Source: Bacteroidetes bacterium GWE2_42_24 (GTDB taxonomy: Bacteria > Bacteroidota > Bacteroidia > Bacteroidales > TTA-H9). From it: DNA of 64,000 nucleotides. Under the pieces are notes generated by a model that was not told the DNA's origin, did not search any database, and was given only the letters and a program-made list of their open reading frames with translations. The DNA is taken from assembly GCA_001768515.1 (NCBI GenBank), contig MEOA01000018.1:1-64000 (forward strand), in the 5' to 3' direction. Made by a program: the position numbers and the translations under genes. Shown here one piece after another: positions 41,363 through 50,623 of this stretch (position 1 is its first letter; the number at the start of each line of letters is the position of its first letter).

Positions 41363-44212
41363 TTATTTTACAAACACTTTACGGGTGATGGTTCCTTGTC
41401 CGGTTGTCATGGTAACCATGTACATGCCCGTGGTGGCAGGTGCCGGGATGACCAATTCACCAGAGATATATGCTGAACGCTGTTCAACAATCTGACCAGC
41501 CAGGTTTGTCATGGTAACGCGAGCTTGTGTTGATTCAGCCGTCTGAATGTACACCATGCCATTGGCTGCATATATGCCAACATTCTGCAGGGGATTCTCA
41601 TCTACTCCAACAGCAGCAAAACTTACCTTGAAGCGGTTAGAAGCATCACCAGTATTGGCAGTGAAGGTGTAAACCGGATTCTGGGAAAGGTTCTGGCGGT
41701 AATTGGTCTGGAGGTCGGTGAGGTATACGTCAGCACCATTCATGAAGGTAGCAAGATGTTCAGCCGCAATGGTATATTGTCCGTTTACGCCAACTTTTAG
41801 CATGAGGGCGAATTCGGTATTGACGTCGATCGCGTTAACTGAATTTACGCTGATGTTCTGGTCACCAACTACCGTATAGAGTTGTGGGGCATCAGTATTG
41901 CCAAATAATTTGAAGGCATCGTAGCGGCTGTCATAACCAGCCGTGGCATCAGCATTCAAAGCGATGAGCATACGGTCTTCAGCATTGTTACCTGTAACGG
42001 TTAAGCCGATTACATCTTCATAGGTTTTAGCCTCTTTGTAATAGGCCTGACTACTCTGAACGCGTGCTGCCTGAGGAATAGTCAGTGTAGCCCCGGCATC
42101 CGAGGTACGGACAAAGAATCCCTGGTGAGCAGGAATGATGTTGTCGGTCAATGTTCCTGCACCACCAGCTAGTGGGCCGGATACATAATTGGCTCCATTC
42201 CATACATAAACAAAGCCGTTAAGGTTGGCATTTGTAAAACCACCCAGGTCAAGATCGATGGCTGAACAGAAAGGGTTCCCGATAAGGTTCCAGCCATAAA
42301 GGTAACCGGTGGCAGCGGCCGTGTATGAAAGAGCATTGAAGTTCTGATCACCGGTAAACAGTGTCCCTGTAAATGAAAGAGCACCTGCACCATTATCATA
42401 CTTCAGCGAATAACCTTTAAAAGGAGATACGCTACTTGCATCAACGAGCGGCGTCCAGGCACCATTACTCTCGGCATACTCGTCGAGGTAAAAGCCGTCA
42501 AAAGTGGGTGAAGCAGTAAAAGTGTTGTTAACCGGCAGGAAGAGGAGATGGTAATTGCTGTTATTGATGGTTTTATTGACAACCGTATTAGTTCCGTCCA
42601 TTCCATCAATGACACCATTATCGAGTAAAGAAGCTCCGTTTTGCAGGGTGAATGTACAACCTGTTAAATCGATTTTGGCGTTAGGTACAGATAGCTTTTT
42701 GCCTGCTCCGAGAATAATGTTGAAGGTAGTCGTTGAAGAATTGAAATTATACAATGCTGCATTTGTGGCATGAGAATATCTTAACGCAAAATCCATGTTT
42801 ATATACATGTTCAGCGTGGTGTTCGTTTCAGTATATTTTGAAAGTCTGCCGGCATCAAAAATTCCGTTTCCACTGATCGTACAACTTGAGCCTTCTATAT
42901 CGAAACTGATGCCATCGGGTGTGATACCATTATCTTCACTACCGATTACACCATCGCAGGTAATATTACCATAAATATAAAGGAAGCTGTTTGATGTGCT
43001 GCCTTTCCACAATTTTCCGGTGGTTTGAACAGTTAAGTCAGCGCATTTGCCTGTATTGTCAGTGAGCGCAACAATGTGTGATGGTAAAATTGTTACATCG
43101 TTTAAACCTGACGTAGGTATGAATGAAGCATCAAACCATGAGCCTGAAATTTGAATCTCCCAGGTTGAAGCGGCATTCCAGTTACCGGAGGCTTTTGACC
43201 TGAAGGCTGCATTTTCAACAACAACATTGAATGCTGTACTTGTTCCGCTTGTAAGTGTTGTGGCATTATCTGATGCAGTAATTGTCAGAGCAGCCCCTTC
43301 AGTAAGAGTTACTCCTGAGATGGTAACATTGTTCGACCCACTTAAGATCGTGCCTGTTGTAGTCCCTCCAATGGTACCCGTAGAGGTTAAGGTAATGTTT
43401 ACATCAGAAGAAACATTGGCTACATTGTTCGAAGCATCAACAGATTGAACGATGACACTGAAAGGAACTCCGGCAACAGGTGATTGTCCGTTATTAACCT
43501 GTGTCACGTTAAGGGCAACTGCTGGATTTGATCCTGTTGGAAATGTTCCGATATCAGTTGTTGTTGTCCATGATCCGGTTTTTGATGTAACGATTGTATT
43601 ATCAACTGTACGAATCTCAATTTTATCAATAGTCGTTCCGTCAGGGCAAACGACCGCAAAAGTGCCTGTAGAAATATTTGTAGAAGCTGCAGATACTAAT
43701 GTTGAGCCACTAAATGCCAAGGCAACATATCTTACAGTAGTAGTGTAGCTTCCTGTTCCGGCAAATGTACCTGAAACTGTAAAAGGGGTAGTTATAGAAG
43801 TTGCTGCCGGTAATGCAACAGTTTGATAATTGGTACTATAGGCTGATCCAAGCCTGTCTCTGTAGGATGCAGCAGTACTGATATTAGCTCCCCGTTGAAA
43901 CAATATCCAGAACGTTGTGGTTGTAGTTGGTGTTCCAATTACCTGGGGCCCGGATCCATAGCTGGATGAAGTAATGTATGCTCCGGTTACAGCATCCCAG
44001 CAATTGTACTGAACACTTGAGTTATATAGTCTATAACGGGCATCATCGCTGGTGTATGCCGAAAGAGTCATAAGAACAGCGCTCTCGGATGTAGTTGCAG
44101 AAATGTCGATGTGCGTAGGTCGAAGTGCGACCACTGCACTGGCGCCCCGTACTCCCGTCCCGAAGGCTAAAATAACCACCACCATGGCGGTAAATCGTGT
44201 AAAAAATTTCAT
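41363..44212 (-). CDS. large secreted adhesin-like protein with T9SS sorting tail
   Basis: 949 residues from the ATG at 44212. Signal peptide (about 1-24), then Thr/Ser-rich beta domains, an Ig/invasin-like segment (about 260-335; DVNITLTSTGTIGG) and a region seen in Bacteroidota surface proteins (about 350-560; SGNWNAASTWEIQ). Further beta domains follow, then a C-terminal type A sorting tail (about 875-949; VTMTNLAGQIVEQ, ending TITRKVFVK). The tail directs export through the type IX system and attachment at the surface. Function is probably adhesive or structural. It has its own upstream region with a TACATTTG match at 44294-44301 on the minus strand. Confidence 0.87.
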   Translation of the reverse strand: MKFFTRFTAMVVVILAFGTGVRGASAVVALRPTHIDISATTSESAVLMTLSAYTSDDARYRLYNSSVQYNCWDAVTGAYITSSSYGSGPQVIGTPTTTTTFWILFQRGANISTAASYRDRLGSAYSTNYQTVALPAATSITTPFTVSGTFAGTGSYTTTVRYVALAFSGSTLVSAASTNISTGTFAVVCPDGTTIDKIEIRTVDNTIVTSKTGSWTTTTDIGTFPTGSNPAVALNVTQVNNGQSPVAGVPFSVIVQSVDASNNVANVSSDVNITLTSTGTIGGTTTGTILSGSNNVTISGVTLTEGAALTITASDNATTLTSGTSTAFNVVVENAAFRSKASGNWNAASTWEIQISGSWFDASFIPTSGLNDVTILPSHIVALTDNTGKCADLTVQTTGKLWKGSTSNSFLYIYGNITCDGVIGSEDNGITPDGISFDIEGSSCTISGNGIFDAGRLSKYTETNTTLNMYINMDFALRYSHATNAALYNFNSSTTTFNIILGAGKKLSVPNAKIDLTGCTFTLQNGASLLDNGVIDGMDGTNTVVNKTINNSNYHLLFLPVNNTFTASPTFDGFYLDEYAESNGAWTPLVDASSVSPFKGYSLKYDNGAGALSFTGTLFTGDQNFNALSYTAAATGYLYGWNLIGNPFCSAIDLDLGGFTNANLNGFVYVWNGANYVSGPLAGGAGTLTDNIIPAHQGFFVRTSDAGATLTIPQAARVQSSQAYYKEAKTYEDVIGLTVTGNNAEDRMLIALNADATAGYDSRYDAFKLFGNTDAPQLYTVVGDQNISVNSVNAIDVNTEFALMLKVGVNGQYTIAAEHLATFMNGADVYLTDLQTNYRQNLSQNPVYTFTANTGDASNRFKVSFAAVGVDENPLQNVGIYAANGMVYIQTAESTQARVTMTNLAGQIVEQRSAYISGELVIPAPATTGMYMVTMTTGQGTITRKVFVK

Positions 44213-44642
44213 AATGTATTGAATTTGTGAATAGTTAATTTTTCTATTACTATATGGAATCATAAGTTAAACAGTTTATCCTCTGTCGGAAAACAAATGT
44301 AGAGACAATCAGCTAAATGTAAATGAAATAAATGTGATTTGTGCGTTATTTTTCCCCCACTGACCATAACTTACTGTCTATTAGCAATGTTAAGATGCTT
44401 ATTGAGGAAGCACCCGGGAAGAAAGGCCATGTTTTGTTAAAGAAGTTATGAGAAACGAACTTTTCAGTATTGTTATTGTTTGTTAAAGGCCATCGCCATA
44501 ACATGTCATCCCCCAAGCGGTTAACCTTTCTGGAAACCGCTGGTCTTAGGGATTATCTGTGTGCCTGATCCTTTAGGGTGGCCTGTCTCCCCTGGTTTCT
44601 CTTTCAATTACCGCCCTGATAGTTATAACAGCTCATAACTTT
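44213..44642. other. intergenic region between divergent units
   Basis: 430 bases. A minus-strand -7 match TACATTTG at 44294-44301 may serve the T9SS cargo gene. No clear promoter was found for the rightward cytochrome operon. Confidence 0.45.
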
Positions 44643-45350
44643 ATGGAAAAGAAAAATGTGATTCTGATGCTCCCGGAACTTCTCCTCATCCTGCTGCTGG
44701 CCTCGTGTAAGCATGATCCTGATTTGTCGGCTCTTCCTGTAAATCCCGATCCTCCGGTTCCTACCGTCGGGTGTGATCCTGATTCGGTCTATTTCGCCAA
44801 CACTGTTTTCCCGCTGATCCAGTCATCGTGTGCCATGTCAGGCTGTCATGATGCTGCCACAGCACGGGAAGGAGTCGTGCTCACTGATTACTACCGCATC
44901 ATGATTACCGGTGAAGTAAATCCCGGCAATGCCGGTGATTCTAAAATCTATGAGGTATTGAGTGGTGGCGGCGAGGAACGGATGCCTCCTTCACCAGCGC
45001 AACCGCTGACCACAGATCAAAAGGCCCTTATTGCCAAATGGATAAATCAGGGGGCTCAAAACAATGCCTGCACCGAAACCAATTGCGACACCCTTAACGT
45101 CACCTTCGCGGGAACAATCATGCCCATCATACAGACAAACTGCACCGGGTGTCACAGCGGGGCATCCCCGGGTGGAGGGATCTTCCTCACCAACTATGCC
45201 CAGGTAGAAACCATCGCTACTACAGGACAACTTATGGGGGTGGTGAAACACCTTACCGGTTATCAACCCATGCCTCCGTCAGGTCAGCTTTCAGATTGCC
45301 AGATCGCCCAACTCAACAAATGGATCGCCAATGGAAAACCGAATAATTAA
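44643..45350 (+). CDS. di-haem cytochrome lipoprotein
   Basis: 235 residues with a lipoprotein signal (LLLILLLASC, lipid-bearing Cys at 22). Two haem-type sites: CAMSGCH (CX4CH, about residue 64) and CTGCH (about 172), each followed by the same module (GGIFLTNYAQVE; MPPSGQLSDCQIAQLNKWI). The domains are paralogous halves of the type seen in surface cytochromes with CxxCHSG..GG motifs. It is the first gene of a five-gene operon and overlaps the next gene by 20 bases. Probably an electron carrier tethered to the outer or inner membrane. Confidence 0.82.
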   Translation: MEKKNVILMLPELLLILLLASCKHDPDLSALPVNPDPPVPTVGCDPDSVYFANTVFPLIQSSCAMSGCHDAATAREGVVLTDYYRIMITGEVNPGNAGDSKIYEVLSGGGEERMPPSPAQPLTTDQKALIAKWINQGAQNNACTETNCDTLNVTFAGTIMPIIQTNCTGCHSGASPGGGIFLTNYAQVETIATTGQLMGVVKHLTGYQPMPPSGQLSDCQIAQLNKWIANGKPNN

Positions 45351-45729
45351 GCATGCTGCTCTTCAGCTCACGCTGCTCGTCGTATTATCACTGCTTACAG
45401 CAGCATGTTACCGCGACAACGCGGAAGAACTCTATCCGCAGGTACCAGGTAGTGGCAACTGCGATCTCTCGAACGTGACCTATCAGGCTACCATCGCGCC
45501 TGTCATGGCATCATCGTGTAACTCTTGCCATAGCGGGGCAACCGCTTCAGGCGGTGTGGTTACCAATACCTATGAAGGGCTGAAAATCATCGCCCTGAAC
45601 GGGAAACTCTATGGATCCGTATCACATGCCTCAGGCTTTTCTTCTATGCCTCAAAATGGCAATAAACTGAGTGCTTGTAATATTGATAAAATCAAAACAT
45701 GGATCGACGCCGGTGCACTGCAAAACTGA
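45331..45729 (+). CDS. mono-haem cytochrome lipoprotein
   Basis: 132 residues with a lipoprotein signal (LLTAAC, Cys about 26). One CxxCH site, CNSCHSGATASGG (about 69-81), and the same C-terminal module as its neighbour (SMPQNGNKLSACNIDKIKTWIDAGA). It overlaps the preceding di-haem gene by 20 bases, a sign of coupled expression, and looks like a one-domain derivative of it. Likely passes electrons within the envelope. Confidence 0.8.
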   Translation: MENRIIKHAALQLTLLVVLSLLTAACYRDNAEELYPQVPGSGNCDLSNVTYQATIAPVMASSCNSCHSGATASGGVVTNTYEGLKIIALNGKLYGSVSHASGFSSMPQNGNKLSACNIDKIKTWIDAGALQN

Positions 45730-45772
45730 TCTCGCCCGCGATCCTTTCCCGATCTATCAAACTACCTACAAA

Positions 45773-46210
45773 ATGAAGAAAAACCCGCTCCGCGTCATTG
45801 TTGCAATTGTCATCATTGCCCTGGCTTCCGGCATCTATGTCTGGAAGTACCTATACAACAAACCTCATCCGGATTATCTGACCATACCTGCTGACGTCTC
45901 TGTTGATGCAAACACACTTTTCAATGCCTTTGTTGCCGATCAGGCGTTAGCAGAAAGTACATATAACGGAAAAGTGGTAGAAATTACCGGAGTACCTTCC
46001 GGAATTGAACAGTCCGACAGCCTGCAATTTGTGGTATTCGTCTTCAGGCAGGGTGATTTCGGCGATGAAGGCATCCGGTGCGCACTTCACCCACGGGCCG
46101 TTAAACATGATTTCCATCTGACTCCTGATAAACCTGTCACCCTGAAAGGATACCTCACGGGTTTCAACGGATCTGACGTCATTTTTGAGAAATGTTCTTT
46201 TGTTGAATAA
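45773..46210 (+). CDS. membrane-anchored OB-fold (tRNA_anti-like) protein
   Basis: 145 residues from the ATG at 45773; an in-frame start at 45671 would overlap the cytochrome gene and add 34 residues unlike the family. One N-terminal helix (7-27) is followed by an OB-fold-like domain (about 48-145) with YNGKVVEITGVPSGIEQ and VTLKGYLTGFNGSDVIFEKCSF. Similar tRNA_anti-like domains occur in exported Bacteroidota proteins beside YceI and DUF5777 genes. Its role in the operon is unknown. Confidence 0.72.
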   Translation: MKKNPLRVIVAIVIIALASGIYVWKYLYNKPHPDYLTIPADVSVDANTLFNAFVADQALAESTYNGKVVEITGVPSGIEQSDSLQFVVFVFRQGDFGDEGIRCALHPRAVKHDFHLTPDKPVTLKGYLTGFNGSDVIFEKCSFVE

Positions 46211-46225
46211 GTAATAAAATAATCC

Positions 46226-46777
46226 ATGAAGATCAGAATTATTGCGTTGATAGTTATGTCAATGGCCATTCAGAGTCTTATGGCTCAGAAATATGTGACC
46301 AAAACGGGTAGAATCCGCTTCTATAGCGATACCCCGATGGAGAAAATTGAAGGGGTGAACCAACAAGTGAACTCGGCATTCGATCTGGCAACCGGTCAGA
46401 TGGTTTTCAAGGTGCTGATGAAATCATTCGGGTTTGAAAAAGCACTGATGCAGGAACACTTCAATGAAAACTATGCCGAGTCGGACAAATTCCCCAATGC
46501 CATCTTCAAAGGGACTGTTGCCGGGCTGCAATCTATCGACTTCTTGAAAGACGGAAAACACAACGTGGAAGTCGGGGGTGACCTCACCATCCATGGCGTG
46601 ACTCAAAAAGTGAAGACCACCGCCACCCTCGAAAGCAGGGGGGGCAAGATCATCGGCCATGCTGTATTTAACGTAAATCCGAAAGATTATGGAATTAACA
46701 TCCCTACCGCGGTGGTGAAGCAAATAGCCGAAACCATTGAGGTGACAGTTGATGCTACTTACGATAAAATGAACTAA
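46226..46777 (+). CDS. YceI family periplasmic protein
   Basis: 183 residues with a signal peptide (1-20). YceI fold features: FYSDTPMEKIEGVNQQVNSAFD, NAIFKGTVAGLQSIDFLKDG, VGGDLTIHGVTQKVKTTATL and a C-terminal DYGINIPTAVV. YceI proteins bind polyisoprenoid chains, including quinone-like molecules, in a long hydrophobic tunnel. That suits a place in an electron-transfer operon. It lies 15 bases after the OB-fold gene and 2 before the DUF5777 gene. Confidence 0.92.
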   Translation: MKIRIIALIVMSMAIQSLMAQKYVTKTGRIRFYSDTPMEKIEGVNQQVNSAFDLATGQMVFKVLMKSFGFEKALMQEHFNENYAESDKFPNAIFKGTVAGLQSIDFLKDGKHNVEVGGDLTIHGVTQKVKTTATLESRGGKIIGHAVFNVNPKDYGINIPTAVVKQIAETIEVTVDATYDKMN

Positions 46778-46779
46778 TT

Positions 46780-47664
46780 ATGAACCTGTTGAAACGAATG
46801 TGGGTGATCGTCCTGTTAACAGGGCTGGTGCAGGGGGCAAGCGCTCAGGATGACCTGATGAATATGCTTGGCGACAATAAGCCTGCCACCGAATATGCTT
46901 ATGCAACCTTCAAAACTACCCGGGTGGTTTTGAACCACAGCATCCAGTCGCCGGCTAAGGGAGACTTGCTCTTTATCATTTCGCACCACTTTGGAAGGCT
47001 GAATCAGGGTGCTTACGACTTGTTTGGACTCGATCAGGCAACTATCCGTTTTGGTTTTGAATATGGCATCTCCGACAGGCTTGCCATTGGCGTTGGACGA
47101 AGTACTTATAAAAAGATGTTCGACGGCTTTGTTAAGTATAAACTTCTACAACAAAGCCGTGGAGAAAAGAATATGCCAGTGAGCGTTAGCTATTTCGGAT
47201 CAATGGGAATCAACTCTCTGAAGTGGGAGAATACCGACAGGGTTAACTATTTCTCAAGTCGCTTGTCGTTCGTCCACCAGTTGCTCATCGCCCGGAAGTT
47301 TAGTTCGTCCTTTTCGCTACAACTCACACCGACGGTAGTTCATCGCAATTTTGTACCTCTGAAGGAAGACCAGAATACCGTATTTGCCATGGGAGCAGGC
47401 GGGCGATTAAAGCTTACACAACGAATGAGCGTCAATGCCGAATATTTTTATTTGCTTCCGGGTAAAACTGCCGATGCTTACGACAACAGCCTCTCAATAG
47501 GATTTGATATTGAGACAGGTGGCCATGTTTTTCAGCTTTTCTTCACCAACAGTGTTCCTATCAATGAAAACGCGTTTATTACCGAAACGCAGGGCGACTG
47601 GCTGAAAGGAGATATTTACTTCGGATTTAATATTACCCGCACCTTTACACTGGGACGAAAGTAA
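46780..47664 (+). CDS. DUF5777 family outer-membrane beta-barrel protein
   Basis: 294 residues with a signal peptide (1-22). Alternating hydrophobic strands and a C-terminal strand ending in aromatic residues (IYFGFNITRTFTLGRK) indicate an outer-membrane barrel. Family-typical blocks are KTTRVVLNHSIQSPAKGDLLF and ISHHFGRLNQGAYDLFGLDQATIRFG. As the last gene of the cytochrome operon it could form a channel that brings the lipoprotein cytochromes through the outer membrane, but this is inferred from position. Confidence 0.85.
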   Translation: MNLLKRMWVIVLLTGLVQGASAQDDLMNMLGDNKPATEYAYATFKTTRVVLNHSIQSPAKGDLLFIISHHFGRLNQGAYDLFGLDQATIRFGFEYGISDRLAIGVGRSTYKKMFDGFVKYKLLQQSRGEKNMPVSVSYFGSMGINSLKWENTDRVNYFSSRLSFVHQLLIARKFSSSFSLQLTPTVVHRNFVPLKEDQNTVFAMGAGGRLKLTQRMSVNAEYFYLLPGKTADAYDNSLSIGFDIETGGHVFQLFFTNSVPINENAFITETQGDWLKGDIYFGFNITRTFTLGRK

Positions 47665-49046
47665 GGCGGGCGCCAATTTCTGGGGCAATTCATGTAATGA
47701 GCATCCTTTGATCATTTTGGCCAAGGTATTACACAGCCTGCCAGCCAGAGAGACGGAATTTTTTACATTTTTTACATTTGCTTTCACTTTGACATCTACC
47801 GATAGCTGTCGACGATTTTCTATGCCCGGTGAAGTTTGTAACGCTGCATCCAGCAATTGTATTTATTTTATGTGAGGATGACTTAAAACGCCAAAACAAT
47901 TATTTATGTATGCTGCGTATCCTTGCTATTGCCTGTTTCATCCCGTTTGCAAAATACCATGCTGACGGCCTCCATCCTCCTGAATTAACCCCTGTGGTTC
48001 ATATAATCTGATTGGTAAAGCGATTTGTCGCCTTATTTTGTTGATTTTGCTTGTTTTAGTGTTGTTTATATGTATTTCTTGAGCCAGGAATATTTTTAGT
48101 ATCAGCAAACCAAATAACCAGAAAGACAGAACAATCAATTCAAAGTTTAAAGGGCAAGGATTTAATTATTGACTCTAACAGCACTTCAGGAGACCTGCCT
48201 ACCATTGATCCCCAAAGCCTTAAATCTTTAGCACAACGGATGATGCCAAAAAAAACTCTGCTGCTGCGGAGACCTGAATGCCACGGACTTTCTTCGCGTG
48301 GTGTCCTCAATCCAGCCGGTCAACCACCCGTGGATCAGGCTCCGCGGGTGAAAACACTTCCAAAGAGACAACAGCCCTGCTTAATATACCCGCCCAGATG
48401 AGCATACAGGGGTCTATATTGGCAGATAAGTAACACTTTAACGATTCGAATTTTTTTCATCCATCCACGAATTTTATACGGGTTAGGTATGATATTGGCA
48501 TAGCATTATGTAGTATGAAACGAACTTAAGCCATATTTCAACCAAAAATCAAGCAAAGATCAACCTTAACCATATGCTTAAGCTACGCTTCGTCTACGCT
48601 TCGTCTACGGTTCATCTACGGTTCATCTACGGTTCATCTACGGTTCATCTTAAAAAATGACACATTTTACCAGCCTTACAAAAAGCTGAAATGCACTGCA
48701 TCCGGCTTTTCCGGTATTCTCTGAAATTGATTGGGATTTAAGAGTTGGGGACGATACAACTATTGCAGAGGCAAGGCATGCTTAGTCTCTACAAACTAAA
48801 TGATTACCTGTTAAAAAGCATTAATAGCTATTTGATGCCAAAGCCAAGGCCCATTAGCTATCGGGAGGCAGACGCGTGATAGGGTAGCGGATTAGTTTCA
48901 AACCAGATTACACGTTAAAACCAGCGTAGGGCAGATGGCTGTACCCTAAGGATTGACGGCATATCAGATTAATTCATCGTAAAATAACAGTTTATGTTTG
49001 GTAAAGCTACCTAATCTTTCTTTCTTTGCAACATAAACGCTGTTTT
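47665..49046. other. 1.38-kb gene-free region with a repeat element
   Basis: No supportable gene. It contains the inverted copy of the 11-bp-repeat element (48549-48688) and a T-rich tract with TACATTTG near 47773 that does not lead into a convincing gene. A -7-like TTCTTTG near 49020 may drive the following membrane-protein gene. Confidence 0.5.
48549..48688 (-). repeat. intergenic element with 11-bp tandem repeat, copy 2 (inverted)
   Basis: Six 11-base units lie at 48584-48649: two TACGCTTCGTC, then four TACGGTTCATC. Read on the minus strand, this matches copy 1 at 33306-33430, including AAAATGTGTCATTTTTT on one side and TAAGGTTGATCTT and GCTTGATTTT on the other. Confidence 0.85.
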
Positions 49047-50567
49047 ATGCCCGGTCACCGTAAGCACAATCATTCTTCATCCAACAAGATCGACAGGTGG
49101 ATCGCCGGTCTGCTGGGTTCACAGCCGCCTGAAAAGCAACAAAGCCACCGCGATACTGAGGAGAAGGAAGGGGAATGGATCGCCGGAACTGCAGAAGTGA
49201 ATCCTCCGGTCGTTAAGCATCGGCAGCGGAAGATGAAGCATAAACATCATAAACAACCGGAACGGCAAGAGCAAAATATGCTGACGGAGGCCCTCAGGAA
49301 CATTAAATCATGGCTTAAAAGGCATAGCGAGGCCTCCTTCTTGAAGAAGGTTATCGGGCATCCACGGCTGCGTCAGCACCGACATGCCAGACCCTACATT
49401 GCAGGGAGCCAGGCCAATGATCCTGCACTGACCGCAACCAATGAAGCTGAACTGCAGATACCCGAAGGTACTTCTGAAGGCATTCTCCCTGCACCTGCTA
49501 CTGTGCAGCGTCCTGCACGACGGAAAAAAGCTCGTTCAAGTCGCGGAAAACACTTTGAGACCAAACACTTCCTCATCTGGAAATATTTACCACGAAAATG
49601 GCAAGGCATGTGGGAAAATCTTCTCTACAGCCTCTTCCTGCGCGATGCACCCCACGACCCTTTCCTCAAGGAAGAGCCGACCACAAAACATGAACCCGTC
49701 AGTGTAAAAATTGCCAACGAACTCACTTATTTTATAAGTTCACTCACCGTCTTCCTTGCTGCGGGATTGTCGGCCTGGTTGTTCTATCAGCTCTCGGTGA
49801 TGCTGGTAGCATCATTCTTTAACATCGACTCGGTGTTGTATTATTACGAGGTGATGTTTCCAATTGGCAATGCTTCAACGCAGTGGACGCCCCTCAACAT
49901 AATCGCCATTACGCTGGCAGGTCCGCTGGCATCGCTCTTCGGCGGCCTCTTCACATACTTCTATCTTATCAGGCGAAAGGTTGTCAGGGGCTTCAACCGG
50001 CTTTTTTTCCTGTGGCTTGCCTTCCATCTGTTCAACCAGTTCTTCGGCGGATTTGTGGCCGGCATCATTACCGACCAGGGCTTTGGTTATGTCGCCAATT
50101 GGATGTTTCTTGGCATAGTGCTGAAGATACTCTTCTCATTGATTGCTCTTTCAATTCTGGCTTATGCCGGATATTATGTAGTGCCGTGGTTACTGGCCAC
50201 AGCCGGAAACCCGATACGAATCAGACGTGAAAATCGTTTCCTGTTTGTCACCAGTCAGGCCGTGCTGCCCTGGCTCTTCGGGTCGCTGATCCTGCTTGCC
50301 TTGCGCGACCCCGACCGTACACCCCAGCACCCTAACATCATGGTCTACGACGCCATTATCGCCGGAGCTCTCGGTGTAATGACACTGGCGATGTACTTCA
50401 ACCGGCATGCCAAACCGGCATCAGTGTCGCACCGCAAAACCAACTATCGGGCAGGTTTCATCTGGGCTGTCGCCACCATCACGGCCCTCGTGCTGGTCAG
50501 GGCAATACTGGCCTACGGACTCCATGTGGTGCTCACCTTCTCTTTCCACATCGGACTCTTCAATTGA
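49047..50567 (+). CDS. hypothetical membrane protein with a basic N-terminal region
   Basis: 506 residues from the ATG at 49047; a TTG at 49026 overlaps the likely promoter. The first 220 residues are hydrophilic and rich in His, Lys, Arg and Glu, without a signal peptide. The C-terminal part has about seven to eight hydrophobic helices (about 235-500), including LFFLWLAFHLFNQFFGGFVAG. The charged domain would lie in the cytoplasm. There is no HExxH or transporter signature. I do not recognise the family. It is upstream of glycyl-tRNA synthetase but separated from it by that gene's promoter. Confidence 0.7.
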   Translation: MPGHRKHNHSSSNKIDRWIAGLLGSQPPEKQQSHRDTEEKEGEWIAGTAEVNPPVVKHRQRKMKHKHHKQPERQEQNMLTEALRNIKSWLKRHSEASFLKKVIGHPRLRQHRHARPYIAGSQANDPALTATNEAELQIPEGTSEGILPAPATVQRPARRKKARSSRGKHFETKHFLIWKYLPRKWQGMWENLLYSLFLRDAPHDPFLKEEPTTKHEPVSVKIANELTYFISSLTVFLAAGLSAWLFYQLSVMLVASFFNIDSVLYYYEVMFPIGNASTQWTPLNIIAITLAGPLASLFGGLFTYFYLIRRKVVRGFNRLFFLWLAFHLFNQFFGGFVAGIITDQGFGYVANWMFLGIVLKILFSLIALSILAYAGYYVVPWLLATAGNPIRIRRENRFLFVTSQAVLPWLFGSLILLALRDPDRTPQHPNIMVYDAIIAGALGVMTLAMYFNRHAKPASVSHRKTNYRAGFIWAVATITALVLVRAILAYGLHVVLTFSFHIGLFN

Positions 50568-50597
50568 TGCAACCGGTGGGATTCAACCTATTTTCCC

Positions 50598-50605
50598 TAT
50601 TTTTG
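50598..50605 (+). promoter_or_regulatory. -7 box of the glycyl-tRNA synthetase gene
   Basis: TATTTTTG followed by C lies 18 bases before the ATG. No clear -33 element is seen. Confidence 0.5.
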
Positions 50606-50623
50606 CACACTTAAAAGATCATT

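Noticed and set aside
47829-48011. 60-codon frame following a TACATTTG box at about 47773
   Set aside because: It needs a GTG start, has no recognisable features, and the promoter match alone is weak evidence.
48240-48420. GC-rich patch with a CACCCG/CGGGTG inverted repeat near 48.34 kb
   Set aside because: The stem is short with a long loop and no T-run, too weak to call a terminator or an RNA gene.
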